A stretch of DNA of 64,000 bases, taken from contig NZ_AP021874.1 in the NCBI RefSeq assembly GCF_009688945.1, forward strand, positions 3,906,001 through 3,970,000. The letters run 5' to 3'. Position numbers and translations under genes: made by a program. The stretch comes from Desulfosarcina alkanivorans (GTDB taxonomy: Bacteria; Desulfobacterota; Desulfobacteria; Desulfobacterales; Desulfosarcinaceae). Positions 37,096 through 44,784 of this stretch are shown in pieces. Position 1 is the stretch's first letter. Each line of letters opens with the position of its first letter. The notes beneath the pieces are model-generated. The model had not been told where the DNA came from and did not search any database. It saw only the letters and a program-made list of their open reading frames with translations.

Positions 37096-37823
37096 CAGCC
37101 GAGCCTTTCGTGAATGTTGGCCATGGCGTCGATAAACGCCTGGCGTTTTTGTCTGGCATAGGGGTTATAGGCGTGCATATCTTCGAAGAGTTGCCAGGTA
37201 TCGTGGCTGACCACTCCCAGAATATGCATGAGCCGTTTATAGCCTTCGGTGTCGATGTCCAGGTCGCGGGCGCCGAATGCAGACAGCGACCGGCCGATAA
37301 AATGCGTCAGAGAAAGACTCACCGCGATCTTCTCATCATGCTCTTTCGCCGTGGCCTCGATCACCACCAGGCCCTGATTTTCAAACCATTTCTTGATTTT
37401 TTCGTACTGGCCGGTTTCAATGCGCTCAGGGCAGAGGACGATTTTGCAGCCCCCAAGCGAGTCGGCAGCACTGTCCGGGCCGAACATGGGGTGCGTGGGC
37501 AGGATGGAAACCGTTGCGGGAAGCAGCTCCCGCATCCATTGCACCGGGTAGACCTTCACCGAGCACACATCCACCACCAGGGCGTCTTCTCTGAGCAGGG
37601 GCGCAACCTTTTTCAGGGTGTCCCGCATGGCGGAGATGGGCATGCACAGGATCACGATCTCCTGGCTGCAGGCCGTTTCAAAGGAGACCGGACGGGCGCC
37701 GCAGGCCCTGATTTCTTTTTCCTTATCGCTACGGGTAGACACGACGATGGAAAAATCTTTGGACAGGTAACGGGCGGTAAGTGCTCCGAAACGCCCGAAA
37801 CCGATGATACCGATACTGCTCAT
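37095..37823 (-). CDS. tyrA: Prephenate (or arogenate) dehydrogenase
   Basis: A 242-residue NAD(P)-dependent enzyme of tyrosine synthesis. The N-terminal Rossmann motif is IGIIGFGRFG. VDVCSVKVYPVQWM and PTHPMFGPDSA are the conserved substrate-site blocks (His in THPMFG). The helical dimerisation domain carries SLSLTHFIGRSL. It is shorter than bifunctional TyrA proteins and lacks an ACT domain. It overlaps the aminotransferase by 4 bases and pheA2 by one base, so tyrosine and phenylalanine branches are made from coupled genes. Confidence 0.93.
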   Translation of the reverse strand: MSSIGIIGFGRFGALTARYLSKDFSIVVSTRSDKEKEIRACGARPVSFETACSQEIVILCMPISAMRDTLKKVAPLLREDALVVDVCSVKVYPVQWMRELLPATVSILPTHPMFGPDSAADSLGGCKIVLCPERIETGQYEKIKKWFENQGLVVIEATAKEHDEKIAVSLSLTHFIGRSLSAFGARDLDIDTEGYKRLMHILGVVSHDTWQLFEDMHAYNPYARQKRQAFIDAMANIHERLG

Positions 37824-38959
37824 AACACCTCGCGGATTCTCTTGAATGCTTCCATCAACACATCATCGGGGGCGGCAAAACAGATGCGTACATGGCCGTC
37901 CATGCCGAAGTCCTCACCGGGGACGACGGCCACCGCCGTCTCTTCCAGGATCCGGGCGGCAAAATCCCCCGAGGTCTCCCCCTTTTTAAGGTGACCGGAA
38001 ATGTCCGGAAAAAGGTAGAATGCGCCCTGGGGACGGATGCAGGGAAAGATGCCGGCCACCTGGTCGAAGGCCAGGTCCCGCTTGCGCTGAAGATCGGCCC
38101 GTCGCCGGATCAATAACCCGTCGTCCATTTCCAGGGCCGCCATGGCGCCATGCTGGGCAAATGTACAGACATTGCCGGTCAGGTGGCTGTGGAGGCGCAC
38201 CATGGCCGCCGCCACCGCTGGCGGGGCAAGGGCATAGCCCACCCGAAAACCGGTCATGGCATAGTGTTTGGAAAAACTGCGCGTGACGATCAGCCGGTCG
38301 CGCACCGCCTCCAGATCGAAAAGGGACGTGTTCGCCAGATTGTCATAGACGAAGAAATCATAGGCCTCGTCGGCGACCACGAACAGGTCGTGCTCCTGTG
38401 CCAGCCGGGAGATGCCTTCCAGGTCCCGGCGGGGGTAGACCGCGCCGGTGGGGTTGTTGGGGGAATTGACCAGTATGGCCCTCGTTTTGGCCGTAACGGC
38501 AGACGCAATGGCGTCGAGGTCCAGCTGGTGGTCACGGGTCCCCACAAATACCGGCTCCCCGCCGGCCAGCTTGACCTGTTCGGCAAAACTCACCCAGCAG
38601 GGCACGGGGATGATGACCTGGTCACCGGGATCGCAAAGGATCTGAAAGATGGAATAAAGCGCCTGTTTGGATCCGTTGAAAACGACGATGTTCTCGGGCC
38701 CGCAGCCCGCAAACCGGCCGGCCAGGGCGGTTCGCAGGGCCGACAGTCCCGCCATGTCGCTGTAGCGGGTCTGCTGCAGGTCCAGGGCACGCTTGGTGGC
38801 CTCGACCACCGGCCCCGGCGTATCGACCGCCGGCTCGCCAATGGCCAGGCTGATCACCGGCCGCCCCTGCCGCTTCAAGGCCTCTATCAGCGGAATGAAC
38901 CGAGCGGTCTTTGAAGCCTCGATGCGTTGAATTCTGGTGGAGAGTTTCAAGTCTTTCAT
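37820..38959 (-). CDS. Class I/II aminotransferase (probable aromatic/prephenate aminotransferase)
   Basis: A 379-residue PLP enzyme of the aspartate aminotransferase I-gamma/Ib-like group. The PLP lysine is in RSFSKHYAMTGFRVGYA; NSPNNPTGAVY and ADEAYDFFVY are cofactor-binding blocks. It could transaminate phenylpyruvate, hydroxyphenylpyruvate, aspartate or prephenate; the place between aroC and tyrA favours an aromatic role (inference). I start at 38959 (MKDLKLSTRI); an ATG at 38974 is in frame. Its ATGA overlap couples it to tyrA. The N-terminal edge touches an AT-rich repeat region. Confidence 0.9.
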   Translation of the reverse strand: MKDLKLSTRIQRIEASKTARFIPLIEALKRQGRPVISLAIGEPAVDTPGPVVEATKRALDLQQTRYSDMAGLSALRTALAGRFAGCGPENIVVFNGSKQALYSIFQILCDPGDQVIIPVPCWVSFAEQVKLAGGEPVFVGTRDHQLDLDAIASAVTAKTRAILVNSPNNPTGAVYPRRDLEGISRLAQEHDLFVVADEAYDFFVYDNLANTSLFDLEAVRDRLIVTRSFSKHYAMTGFRVGYALAPPAVAAAMVRLHSHLTGNVCTFAQHGAMAALEMDDGLLIRRRADLQRKRDLAFDQVAGIFPCIRPQGAFYLFPDISGHLKKGETSGDFAARILEETAVAVVPGEDFGMDGHVRICFAAPDDVLMEAFKRIREVL

Positions 38960-38974
38960 TCCTGAAATTTTCAA

Positions 38975-39195
38975 TTCCTAACCCGGATTAACCGGAAACA
39001 ACAAATTACAAGCACCAAATTTCAAATAAATTCCAAATTACAATTTCCAAACAAGGGCCAAAAAACACCATCACTGTTTGCGTTTGTCTTTGGCAATCTT
39101 TAAACGAAAACCCCTACCGATTCAGTGAGTGGAAATCTCCACTCTTCAAGATCATGAGGTTTTGAATTTTAGTCATTGTGATTTGGTTTTTGGTG
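38975..39195. repeat. AT-rich low-complexity repeat region in the aro operon
   Basis: The stretch holds repeated AAATT(C/A)CAAA words on the left (CAAATTACAAGCACCAAATT, then AATTCCAAATTACAATTTCC) and the complementary TTTTGAATTTTAG and TTTGGTTTTTGG words on the right. It forms a loose inverted repeat, sharply different from the GC-rich genes around it. Such tracts look like decayed intergenic repeat elements. Confidence 0.6.
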
Positions 39196-39199
39196 GTTG

Positions 39200-40282
39200 T
39201 CATTTTTCTCTTGTCTTCTGCCGCAGGGCAAAATCCCCCAGCACCAGCGCAGCCATGGCCTCCACGATGGGCACGGCCCGGGGCACCACGCAGGGGTCGT
39301 GCCGGCCCTTGGCCTCCAGGGTGACCGGGTTGCCGTCGAAATCCACCGTCTGCTGCGCCAGGCCGATGGTGGCCGGCGGCTTGAAGGCCACCCGCAGGAC
39401 GACCGGTTCGCCGTTGGAAATGCCGCCCTGGATGCCCCCGCTGTTGTTGGTTGTCGTTCCCAGTCGACCGTCGGCAGCCACGAAGGCGTCGTTGTGGATC
39501 GATCCCCTGAGCCGGGTGCCGGCAAATCCCGAACCGATTTCAAATCCCTTGGTGGCCGGAATGGACAGCATGGCCTGGGCCAGTTTGGCCTCCATCTTGT
39601 CGAAGACCGGCTCCCCCCACCCGGCGGGAAGGTTGCGGCACACGCAGGTAACGATGCCGCCCACGCTGTCCTTCTCCTCTTTAACGCGGGCCACCAGGGC
39701 CTCCATCTTTCCGGCCGCCAACGTGTCCGGGCATCGGATCAGGTTGCGATCAATGACCTGCCGGGTAATCGTCTGCACGTCCACCTCCGCAGACGGGATA
39801 TCGCTGACCGCACTGACCCAGGCAACGATATCGATCCCGTATGCCTCCTTCAGCATCTTTTCAGCAACCGCGCCGGCAGCCACCCGGCCGATGGTTTCCC
39901 GGGCGCTCGACCGGCCGCCCCCGGACGAGGCCCGCACCCCGTATTTCATCTGGTAGGTGAAATCCGCGTGGGAAGGCCTCGGGATCCGGCTCATCTGGCG
40001 GTAGTCGCCGGGCCGCTGGTCCTTGTTGGGCACGAAGAGGCCGATGGGCGTCCCCAAGGTAACGCCGTTTTCCACACCGGAAAAAATGGTCACCCGGTCG
40101 GCCTCCTGGCGGTCGGTGGTCAGCCTGCTCTGCCCCGGCCGGCGCCGATCCAGCTGTGGCTGGATATCGGCCTCATCCAGCGTCATGCCGGGCGGGCAGC
40201 CGTCGAGCACGGCGCCCACGCCTTTGCAGTGGGATTCGCCGAAAGTTGAGACTTTCAATAGGGTTCCGAAGGTACTGGACAT
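39200..40282 (-). CDS. aroC: Chorismate synthase
   Basis: A 360-residue FMN-dependent enzyme that makes chorismate from [23 protein letters not shown] at the N-terminus, [16 protein letters not shown] and [11 protein letters not shown] are the PROSITE-type signatures, and [25 protein letters not shown] is the C-terminal block. Full length. It lies 121 bases after aroK, in a stretch that contains AT-rich repeat remnants, and 240 bases before the aminotransferase gene. Confidence 0.97.
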   Translation of the reverse strand: MSSTFGTLLKVSTFGESHCKGVGAVLDGCPPGMTLDEADIQPQLDRRRPGQSRLTTDRQEADRVTIFSGVENGVTLGTPIGLFVPNKDQRPGDYRQMSRIPRPSHADFTYQMKYGVRASSGGGRSSARETIGRVAAGAVAEKMLKEAYGIDIVAWVSAVSDIPSAEVDVQTITRQVIDRNLIRCPDTLAAGKMEALVARVKEEKDSVGGIVTCVCRNLPAGWGEPVFDKMEAKLAQAMLSIPATKGFEIGSGFAGTRLRGSIHNDAFVAADGRLGTTTNNSGGIQGGISNGEPVVLRVAFKPPATIGLAQQTVDFDGNPVTLEAKGRHDPCVVPRAVPIVEAMAALVLGDFALRQKTREK

Positions 40283-40403
40283 GGTATGGGGTCCTGTTTG
40301 TTGGGTTTATCGGGTTGGCCGGTTCATGGTTTTTCCGAAGTCGGAAGTCTGAAGTCAGAAATCTGATCCCGGCGGGAAGCCGCTCCTTAAATGCCTCAAT
40401 TCC

Positions 40404-40934
40404 CTAATCCCTCAATTCTGAAATTTTAAATTCTGCGACAATCCGGTCGCAAAGGGTTTCAATCTTCTCATGATCCGTTGCCAGGGCCAAGTCCGCGGCC
40501 TTTTCGTATAGCGGCCTCCGTTCCGACAGCACCGATTCTATTTCTTCCATCAATCCCTGGCCGGTCAGCGAAGGCCGGTTGCCGGCCGTGGCATCATCCG
40601 CAAGCATCCGCATCTCGATGGTCTTCCGGCCGGCCTTGAGCCAGGTGACCCGTCCCGACGTTTTCATGATGGCGACATTGCGGTCGTCGAGGACAATGCC
40701 CCCCCCGGTGGCCACGACCTGGTGATCCATCTCGGACACGGATGCCAGGGCCTGCCGCTCCTTCTGCCGAAAATACGGCCATCCATGGCGGTCGACGATC
40801 CGGGCGATGCTGTTACCGGCTGTTGCGGCAATCATCTGGTCCGTGTCAGTGAAGGGCCAACCGAGTCGTCGGGCCAGGGCCCGCCCCACCGTCGTTTTGC
40901 CCGTACAGCGGTATCCGATCAGATACAGGATCAT
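40404..40934 (-). CDS. aroK: Shikimate kinase
   Basis: A 176-residue kinase with Walker A GYRCTGKTTVGRAL, shikimate-binding FTDTDQMI, and GGGIVLDDRN. The C-terminal residues KISELRD are encoded by bases that look like the AT-rich intergenic repeat word (AATTCTGAAATTTTAAATTC), so the repeat may have replaced the original end. The gene follows aroA by 8 bases. Confidence 0.95.
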   Translation of the reverse strand: MILYLIGYRCTGKTTVGRALARRLGWPFTDTDQMIAATAGNSIARIVDRHGWPYFRQKERQALASVSEMDHQVVATGGGIVLDDRNVAIMKTSGRVTWLKAGRKTIEMRMLADDATAGNRPSLTGQGLMEEIESVLSERRPLYEKAADLALATDHEKIETLCDRIVAEFKISELRD

Positions 40935-40942
40935 CGTGGTTG

Positions 40943-42205
40943 TCAGTCCGTGTAAAGTGATTCCCAGACCTGCCAGAAGTCGGGAAAGGATTTCTCCACG
41001 CAGCCTGGCTCCGCAATCCTCACACCGGGGGTCACCAGGCCGGCCATGGCAAAACTCATTGCAATGCGGTGATCGTCGTAAGTGTCGATTGACGCGCCGC
41101 GGGCAGTGCCTCCCGTCACCCGAAGCCGGTCATCTTCAGCGACGGCCACGATGCCCATTTTTTTCAGTTCGGCACAGGTGGACGCCAGCCGGTCGCTCTC
41201 CTTGGCTTTAAGGTGAGAAACGTTCTCGATGACCGTCGTACCGTCGGCAAAGGCCGCCACCACTGCCAGGGTGGGCACCATGTCCGGCATGTCGGCCATG
41301 TCCACCGTGACGGCCCGAAGATCGCCGCCGGTCACCGTAATGCCGCCGGGTCCGTGGTCCACCCGGCAGCCCATCTGTTCGAGCACCCGGGCCAGACCGA
41401 CGTCACCCTGGCTGGATGCCGCCGACACGCCGTCGACGGTGACACTGCCGCCGGTGATGGCTGCGGCGCCCCAGAAGTACCCGGCCTGTGAGGCATCCGG
41501 CTCCACCGCGTAGCTGCCGGCCCGGTAGGTCTGCCCCCCGGCCACCTCGAAACAGGCGTATCCCTCGCGTTGCACCCGGATGCCGAAGCGTTTCAAAATA
41601 TCCACGGTCATGTCGATGTATGGCCGGGATACCGGGCCATGGGAAACCGTGATGGACATGCCCGCTGGCGTGCACGGGGCCGTAAGCAAAAGGGAGGAGA
41701 GGAACTGGCTGCTCACGCTGCAATCGATGGCCACCGCCCCCCCCGCTGCCTGCCCCCCAGGGATCTCGACCGGCGGACAGCCGTTATCCTCCAGTGCGCG
41801 GGCCCCGATGCCCAGCTGATTCAGCGCCTCCAGCAGGTGGCCGATGGGCCGGTGGTACATGCGCGGAGTGCCGCTGAGCACATAGGTTCCCTCTCCCAGG
41901 GCGGCCACGCCGGCCAGCAGGCGCATGGAGGTGCCGGAGTTGGCCAGGTAGATGGCTTCCCGGCAGGGTTTGAACCGGCCGTTCAGGCCATGGATCTCGA
42001 TGGACGCCCGGCGGTCGGCGACCACCGCCCCCATCTTCTCCAACGCGGCAAGGGTCAGCAGGGTGTCCTGACTGCGCAGCGGGTTGTGCACCGTGCAGGG
42101 CCCGTCCGACAGGGCCGCCGCGATCAGCGTCCGGTGGGTGTAGCTCTTGGATCCCGGCACACGGATCCGGCAACGGCCGATGCGATGGGGTCTGATTTCA
42201 ATCAT
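40943..42205 (-). CDS. aroA: 3-phosphoshikimate 1-carboxyvinyltransferase (EPSP synthase)
   Basis: A 420-residue enzyme joining PEP to shikimate-3-phosphate. GSKSYTHRTLIAA (Lys and Arg of the active site), LANSGTSMRLLAG and YDDHRIAMSFA are the key blocks, and SQFLSSLLL is the S3P-binding segment. Two-domain fold, normal length. It lies 127 bases after aroE and 8 bases before aroK. Confidence 0.97.
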   Translation of the reverse strand: MIEIRPHRIGRCRIRVPGSKSYTHRTLIAAALSDGPCTVHNPLRSQDTLLTLAALEKMGAVVADRRASIEIHGLNGRFKPCREAIYLANSGTSMRLLAGVAALGEGTYVLSGTPRMYHRPIGHLLEALNQLGIGARALEDNGCPPVEIPGGQAAGGAVAIDCSVSSQFLSSLLLTAPCTPAGMSITVSHGPVSRPYIDMTVDILKRFGIRVQREGYACFEVAGGQTYRAGSYAVEPDASQAGYFWGAAAITGGSVTVDGVSAASSQGDVGLARVLEQMGCRVDHGPGGITVTGGDLRAVTVDMADMPDMVPTLAVVAAFADGTTVIENVSHLKAKESDRLASTCAELKKMGIVAVAEDDRLRVTGGTARGASIDTYDDHRIAMSFAMAGLVTPGVRIAEPGCVEKSFPDFWQVWESLYTD

Positions 42206-42332
42206 GAAAATTTCATTTCTCCCTGAACGTTATGATTATTACTGATGCATATGGGCAATATCCGGTTCTTACTCTGGGCAATGGCAAAAGGGTTCCAGGA
42301 TTCAAGGGTTCAAGCGGTTGTATTGTTTTTTG

Positions 42333-43175
42333 TTAGACTTTCTTCCTCAACGCCTCGAGAACCGTTTTTTTCATCAGTTGCACCGGCGCCTTTTTCCCGG
42401 TCCAGCGCTCCAGCTGGCAGGCGCCCTGGTGCACGAACATGGCCACCCCGTCGACCACCGTGCAGCCGGCTTCCCGGGCCGCCTTGAGCAGTCGGGTCTC
42501 CAGCGGATGGTAAACGATGTCCATCACCGTCATGCCGGGCCGCAGGCAGGCGTGGGCCACGGGCATCCGGTCCGTGTGAGGGGTCATGCCCACCGGGGTG
42601 GTGTTGACCAGAATGTCATAACCGACCCCGGAAAAATCGGCCAGGGGGCAGAAATCGCAGTCCAGTTCACCGGCCAGCCGGCGTCCCCTGTCATCGCTGC
42701 GGTTGACGATGGTCAGCCGGCCGCCGTAGGCGGTCACCCCATGGGCCAGGGCGCGGGCCGCGCCGCCGGCGCCGACCACCGCCACCCGCCGGTGGGCCAC
42801 CGGGGTTTTTTCCAGCAGGGCCGCCATGGCGCCGGGGCTGTCCGAGTTGAAGCCGTAAAGGCGGCCGGCGTCGTTGACGATGGTGTTGACGGCGCCGATC
42901 TGCCGGGCCAGTGGATCCACGTGATCCAGAAGCCCCATGATCGCCACCTTGTGGGGGATGGTGACACTGCAGCCGTGAAGGTTCAGGGCCCGGATCCCGG
43001 CGACGGCGCCCGGCAGATCGGTAACGCGGAAGGCCACGTAAACCCCGTTGTGGCCGATCCGGCGAAACGCCGCATTGTGCATGACGGGGCTCAGGCTGTG
43101 GGCGATGGGGTCCCCGATCACCGCGTAGAGCCGCGTGCGGGAATCGACAGGCAGGTTTTCGTGTTCCGATGCCAT
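42333..43175 (-). CDS. aroE: Shikimate dehydrogenase
   Basis: A 280-residue NADP-dependent enzyme. SLSPVMHNAAF (shikimate binding), SVTIPHKVAIM (catalytic Lys), the nucleotide-binding GAGGAARALAHG, and NTTPVGM are the family motifs. It starts 3 bases after the pheA stop, so translation is likely coupled. Confidence 0.96.
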   Translation of the reverse strand: MASEHENLPVDSRTRLYAVIGDPIAHSLSPVMHNAAFRRIGHNGVYVAFRVTDLPGAVAGIRALNLHGCSVTIPHKVAIMGLLDHVDPLARQIGAVNTIVNDAGRLYGFNSDSPGAMAALLEKTPVAHRRVAVVGAGGAARALAHGVTAYGGRLTIVNRSDDRGRRLAGELDCDFCPLADFSGVGYDILVNTTPVGMTPHTDRMPVAHACLRPGMTVMDIVYHPLETRLLKAAREAGCTVVDGVAMFVHQGACQLERWTGKKAPVQLMKKTVLEALRKKV

Positions 43176-43178
43176 GGC

Positions 43179-44291
43179 TTAGACCCCCACACCGATCAGC
43201 GGATAGGATCCCAGGTTTTTCAGGTACAGCGCATGGGGCTTGATCAGTTCGATGGCCTTCTGGATGCTGCCGTCTTCAAAATGACCCTCCAGGTCGACGA
43301 AAAAGAAATGGCTCCAGCTTTCGTGCCGCGTGGGCCGGGACTCGATCTTGACCAGGTTGATGCCGGCATCGGTGATGGGCGCCAGGGCGCCGGCCAGGGC
43401 GCCGGGCACATGGGTCAGGGCGAACATCAGGGAAGTCTTGTCCCTGCCGGACGGCCGGACCTTTTCCTTGCCGATCACCAGGAACCGGGTGGGCGGGCGG
43501 GAAAAATCCTCGATTTTCGAGGCGACGGCCTCCAGCCTGAAGATGGCCGCGGTACCACAGCCGGCAATGGCCGCCACCTGTTTTTCCCGGGCCGACTGGC
43601 CCACTGCAAAGGCGCTGGAACTGCACTCTTTCAACTCGGCATCGGGGAGATACTGGTTGAGCCAGTTGCGGCACTGGTTCAGGGCCTGGGAGTGGGCATA
43701 GACCGTCTTGATCGCGCGCAGGCGGACTTCCTGGGCCAGCAGGTCGTAAGAAACCGGCTGATAACGCTCGGCGCAGATGCACAGGTCCGATTCGAAAAAG
43801 AGATCCAGAGTATGGCGCACGGATCCCTCCACGGAATTTTCCACCGGCACCACCCCGTAGTCACAGGCTCCTTTCTCGACTTCACTGAAAATCTCCCGGA
43901 TGCTGGGCTGGGGCACGTAGGTGACGGAGTAGCCGAAGTGGCTCGTGGCGGCAAGATGGGTGAACGTGGCCTCGGGCCCAAGATAGGCCACCCGCTGGGA
44001 AGCCTGCACGGCGCGCGCGGCAGCGATGATGTCGATGAAGATGTGGTGGAGGACGTTGGGGTTCAACGGCCCCTTGTTCAGGCTGGTCAGGCGCCTGAGG
44101 ATCTCGCTTTCCCGGGTGCTGTCGACCACCCGGTTGCCGCTGTCCTTTTTCAGCTCGCCGATCCGTTTGGCCAGGTTGAGCCGCCGGTTGATCAGATCCA
44201 GGATGGTGTCGTCGATATGGTCGATCTGGTTGCGGATATCGCAGATGTCGGTGGCCATCGTGCATTCAGGGGGCTTTAGGCTGTCTACCAT
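43179..44291 (-). CDS. pheA: Bifunctional chorismate mutase / prephenate dehydratase (P-protein)
   Basis: A protein of up to 370 residues. Residues about 12-100 are an AroQ-type chorismate mutase (IRNQIDHIDDTILDLINRRLNLAKRIGELKK). The prephenate dehydratase domain follows (GPEATFTHLAA, YGVVPVENSVEGSVRHTLD, TRFLVIG) and then an ACT regulatory domain (GALAGALAPITDAGINLVKIESRPTRHESW). I keep the ATG at 44291, preceded by GAGAGG at about 11 bases; an ATG at 44258 gives the more usual N-terminus and is possible. It is the first structural gene after the Phe/Tyr attenuator. Confidence 0.95.
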   Translation of the reverse strand: MVDSLKPPECTMATDICDIRNQIDHIDDTILDLINRRLNLAKRIGELKKDSGNRVVDSTRESEILRRLTSLNKGPLNPNVLHHIFIDIIAAARAVQASQRVAYLGPEATFTHLAATSHFGYSVTYVPQPSIREIFSEVEKGACDYGVVPVENSVEGSVRHTLDLFFESDLCICAERYQPVSYDLLAQEVRLRAIKTVYAHSQALNQCRNWLNQYLPDAELKECSSSAFAVGQSAREKQVAAIAGCGTAAIFRLEAVASKIEDFSRPPTRFLVIGKEKVRPSGRDKTSLMFALTHVPGALAGALAPITDAGINLVKIESRPTRHESWSHFFFVDLEGHFEDGSIQKAIELIKPHALYLKNLGSYPLIGVGV

Positions 44292-44379
44292 GGTGATTGC
44301 GGCCTCTCAATGGGTTGATCATCTATGGAATCGATGGTCTACACGACAAAGGGCCGGGGAGAGTGTTCTCCACGGCCCT

Positions 44380-44506
44380 AAAAAAAGAAACGCCGTGGGT
44401 TTTTGGTCTGCCCACGGCTTGGTTTGTCTGTTTGGTTCTCAGGACATTCAGCGCGCGCCGGGCAGACCCTTGCTAAAAAAGCAATAAAAGTAAAAATATC
44501 TGCCGG
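44380..44506 (-). promoter_or_regulatory. Phe/Tyr transcription attenuator before pheA
   Basis: In the minus direction, four segments can pair alternatively. Segment 1 (44499-44506, CCGGCAGA, in the leader gene) pairs with segment 2 (44460-44468, GGTCTGCCC). Segment 2 pairs perfectly with the 9-base loop side of segment 3 (44405-44413, GGGCAGACC). Segment 3 (44411-44418, GCCGTGGG) pairs perfectly with segment 4 (44392-44399, CCCACGGC), followed by GTTTCTTTTTTT (44380-44391). That is a classical protector, antiterminator and terminator set. A second hairpin, GGGCCG...CGGCCC, follows at 44351-44379. Confidence 0.88.
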
Positions 44507-44522
44507 TGGTAAATCGAGTCAT
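44448..44522 (-). CDS. pheL: Phe/Tyr-rich leader peptide (24 aa)
   Basis: ATG at 44522 preceded by AAGGA; 24 codons to TGA. Residues 9-16 are YFYFYCFF, so four Phe and three Tyr codons stand in a run of eight, just before the antiterminator segment. A ribosome stalled here for lack of charged tRNA-Phe or tRNA-Tyr would cover segment 1 and free segment 2 to pair with segment 3. This is the sensing device of an attenuator like E. coli pheL, but with Tyr codons as well. The symbol is by analogy. Confidence 0.85.
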   Translation of the reverse strand: MTRFTTGRYFYFYCFFSKGLPGAR

Positions 44523-44556
44523 CGAGTCCTTGCCTTTCAAACGCTGAAGTGGAGAA

Positions 44557-44585
44557 AAAATACAAGGTCGGATTTCTCCTGTCAA
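44557..44585 (-). promoter_or_regulatory. Sigma-70 promoter of the aromatic operon
   Basis: Consensus -35 TTGACA (44585-44580), 17-base spacer, -10 TATTTT (44562-44557). The transcription start is expected near 44550, about 28 bases before the leader ATG. Confidence 0.85.
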
Positions 44586-44720
44586 GCTTTTTCCGAAACG
44601 CTGAAAAGCGGGACAGCTGCCCATCCGCTTTTTCCAGGTTGTAAACAATCCTAACGTTCACCCGTTGATGGCCACATGCCGCAAATAGACGTTTCTATGC
44701 ATTTACAGTCGGTTACGGAT

Positions 44721-44735
44721 TGGCTTGGTTTGTGC
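44721..44735 (+). promoter_or_regulatory. Sigma-54-like promoter of the ech operon
   Basis: TGGCTTG-GTTT-GTGC has GG and GC at the correct -24/-12 spacing. The transcription start would be near 44747, about 38 bases before echA. The same element type is found before hydB. The -12 core reads GTGC where TTGC is usual. Confidence 0.6.
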
Positions 44736-44784
44736 GTATACGAAGGTTGATCCCAGGCATCATCATCAACCAGGGAACCCACCA

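Noticed and set aside
42318..44279. Very long plus-strand open frame opposite aroE and pheA
   Set aside because: Both minus-strand genes are certain from their motifs; the antisense frame is compositionally biased (Gly, His, Gln rich).
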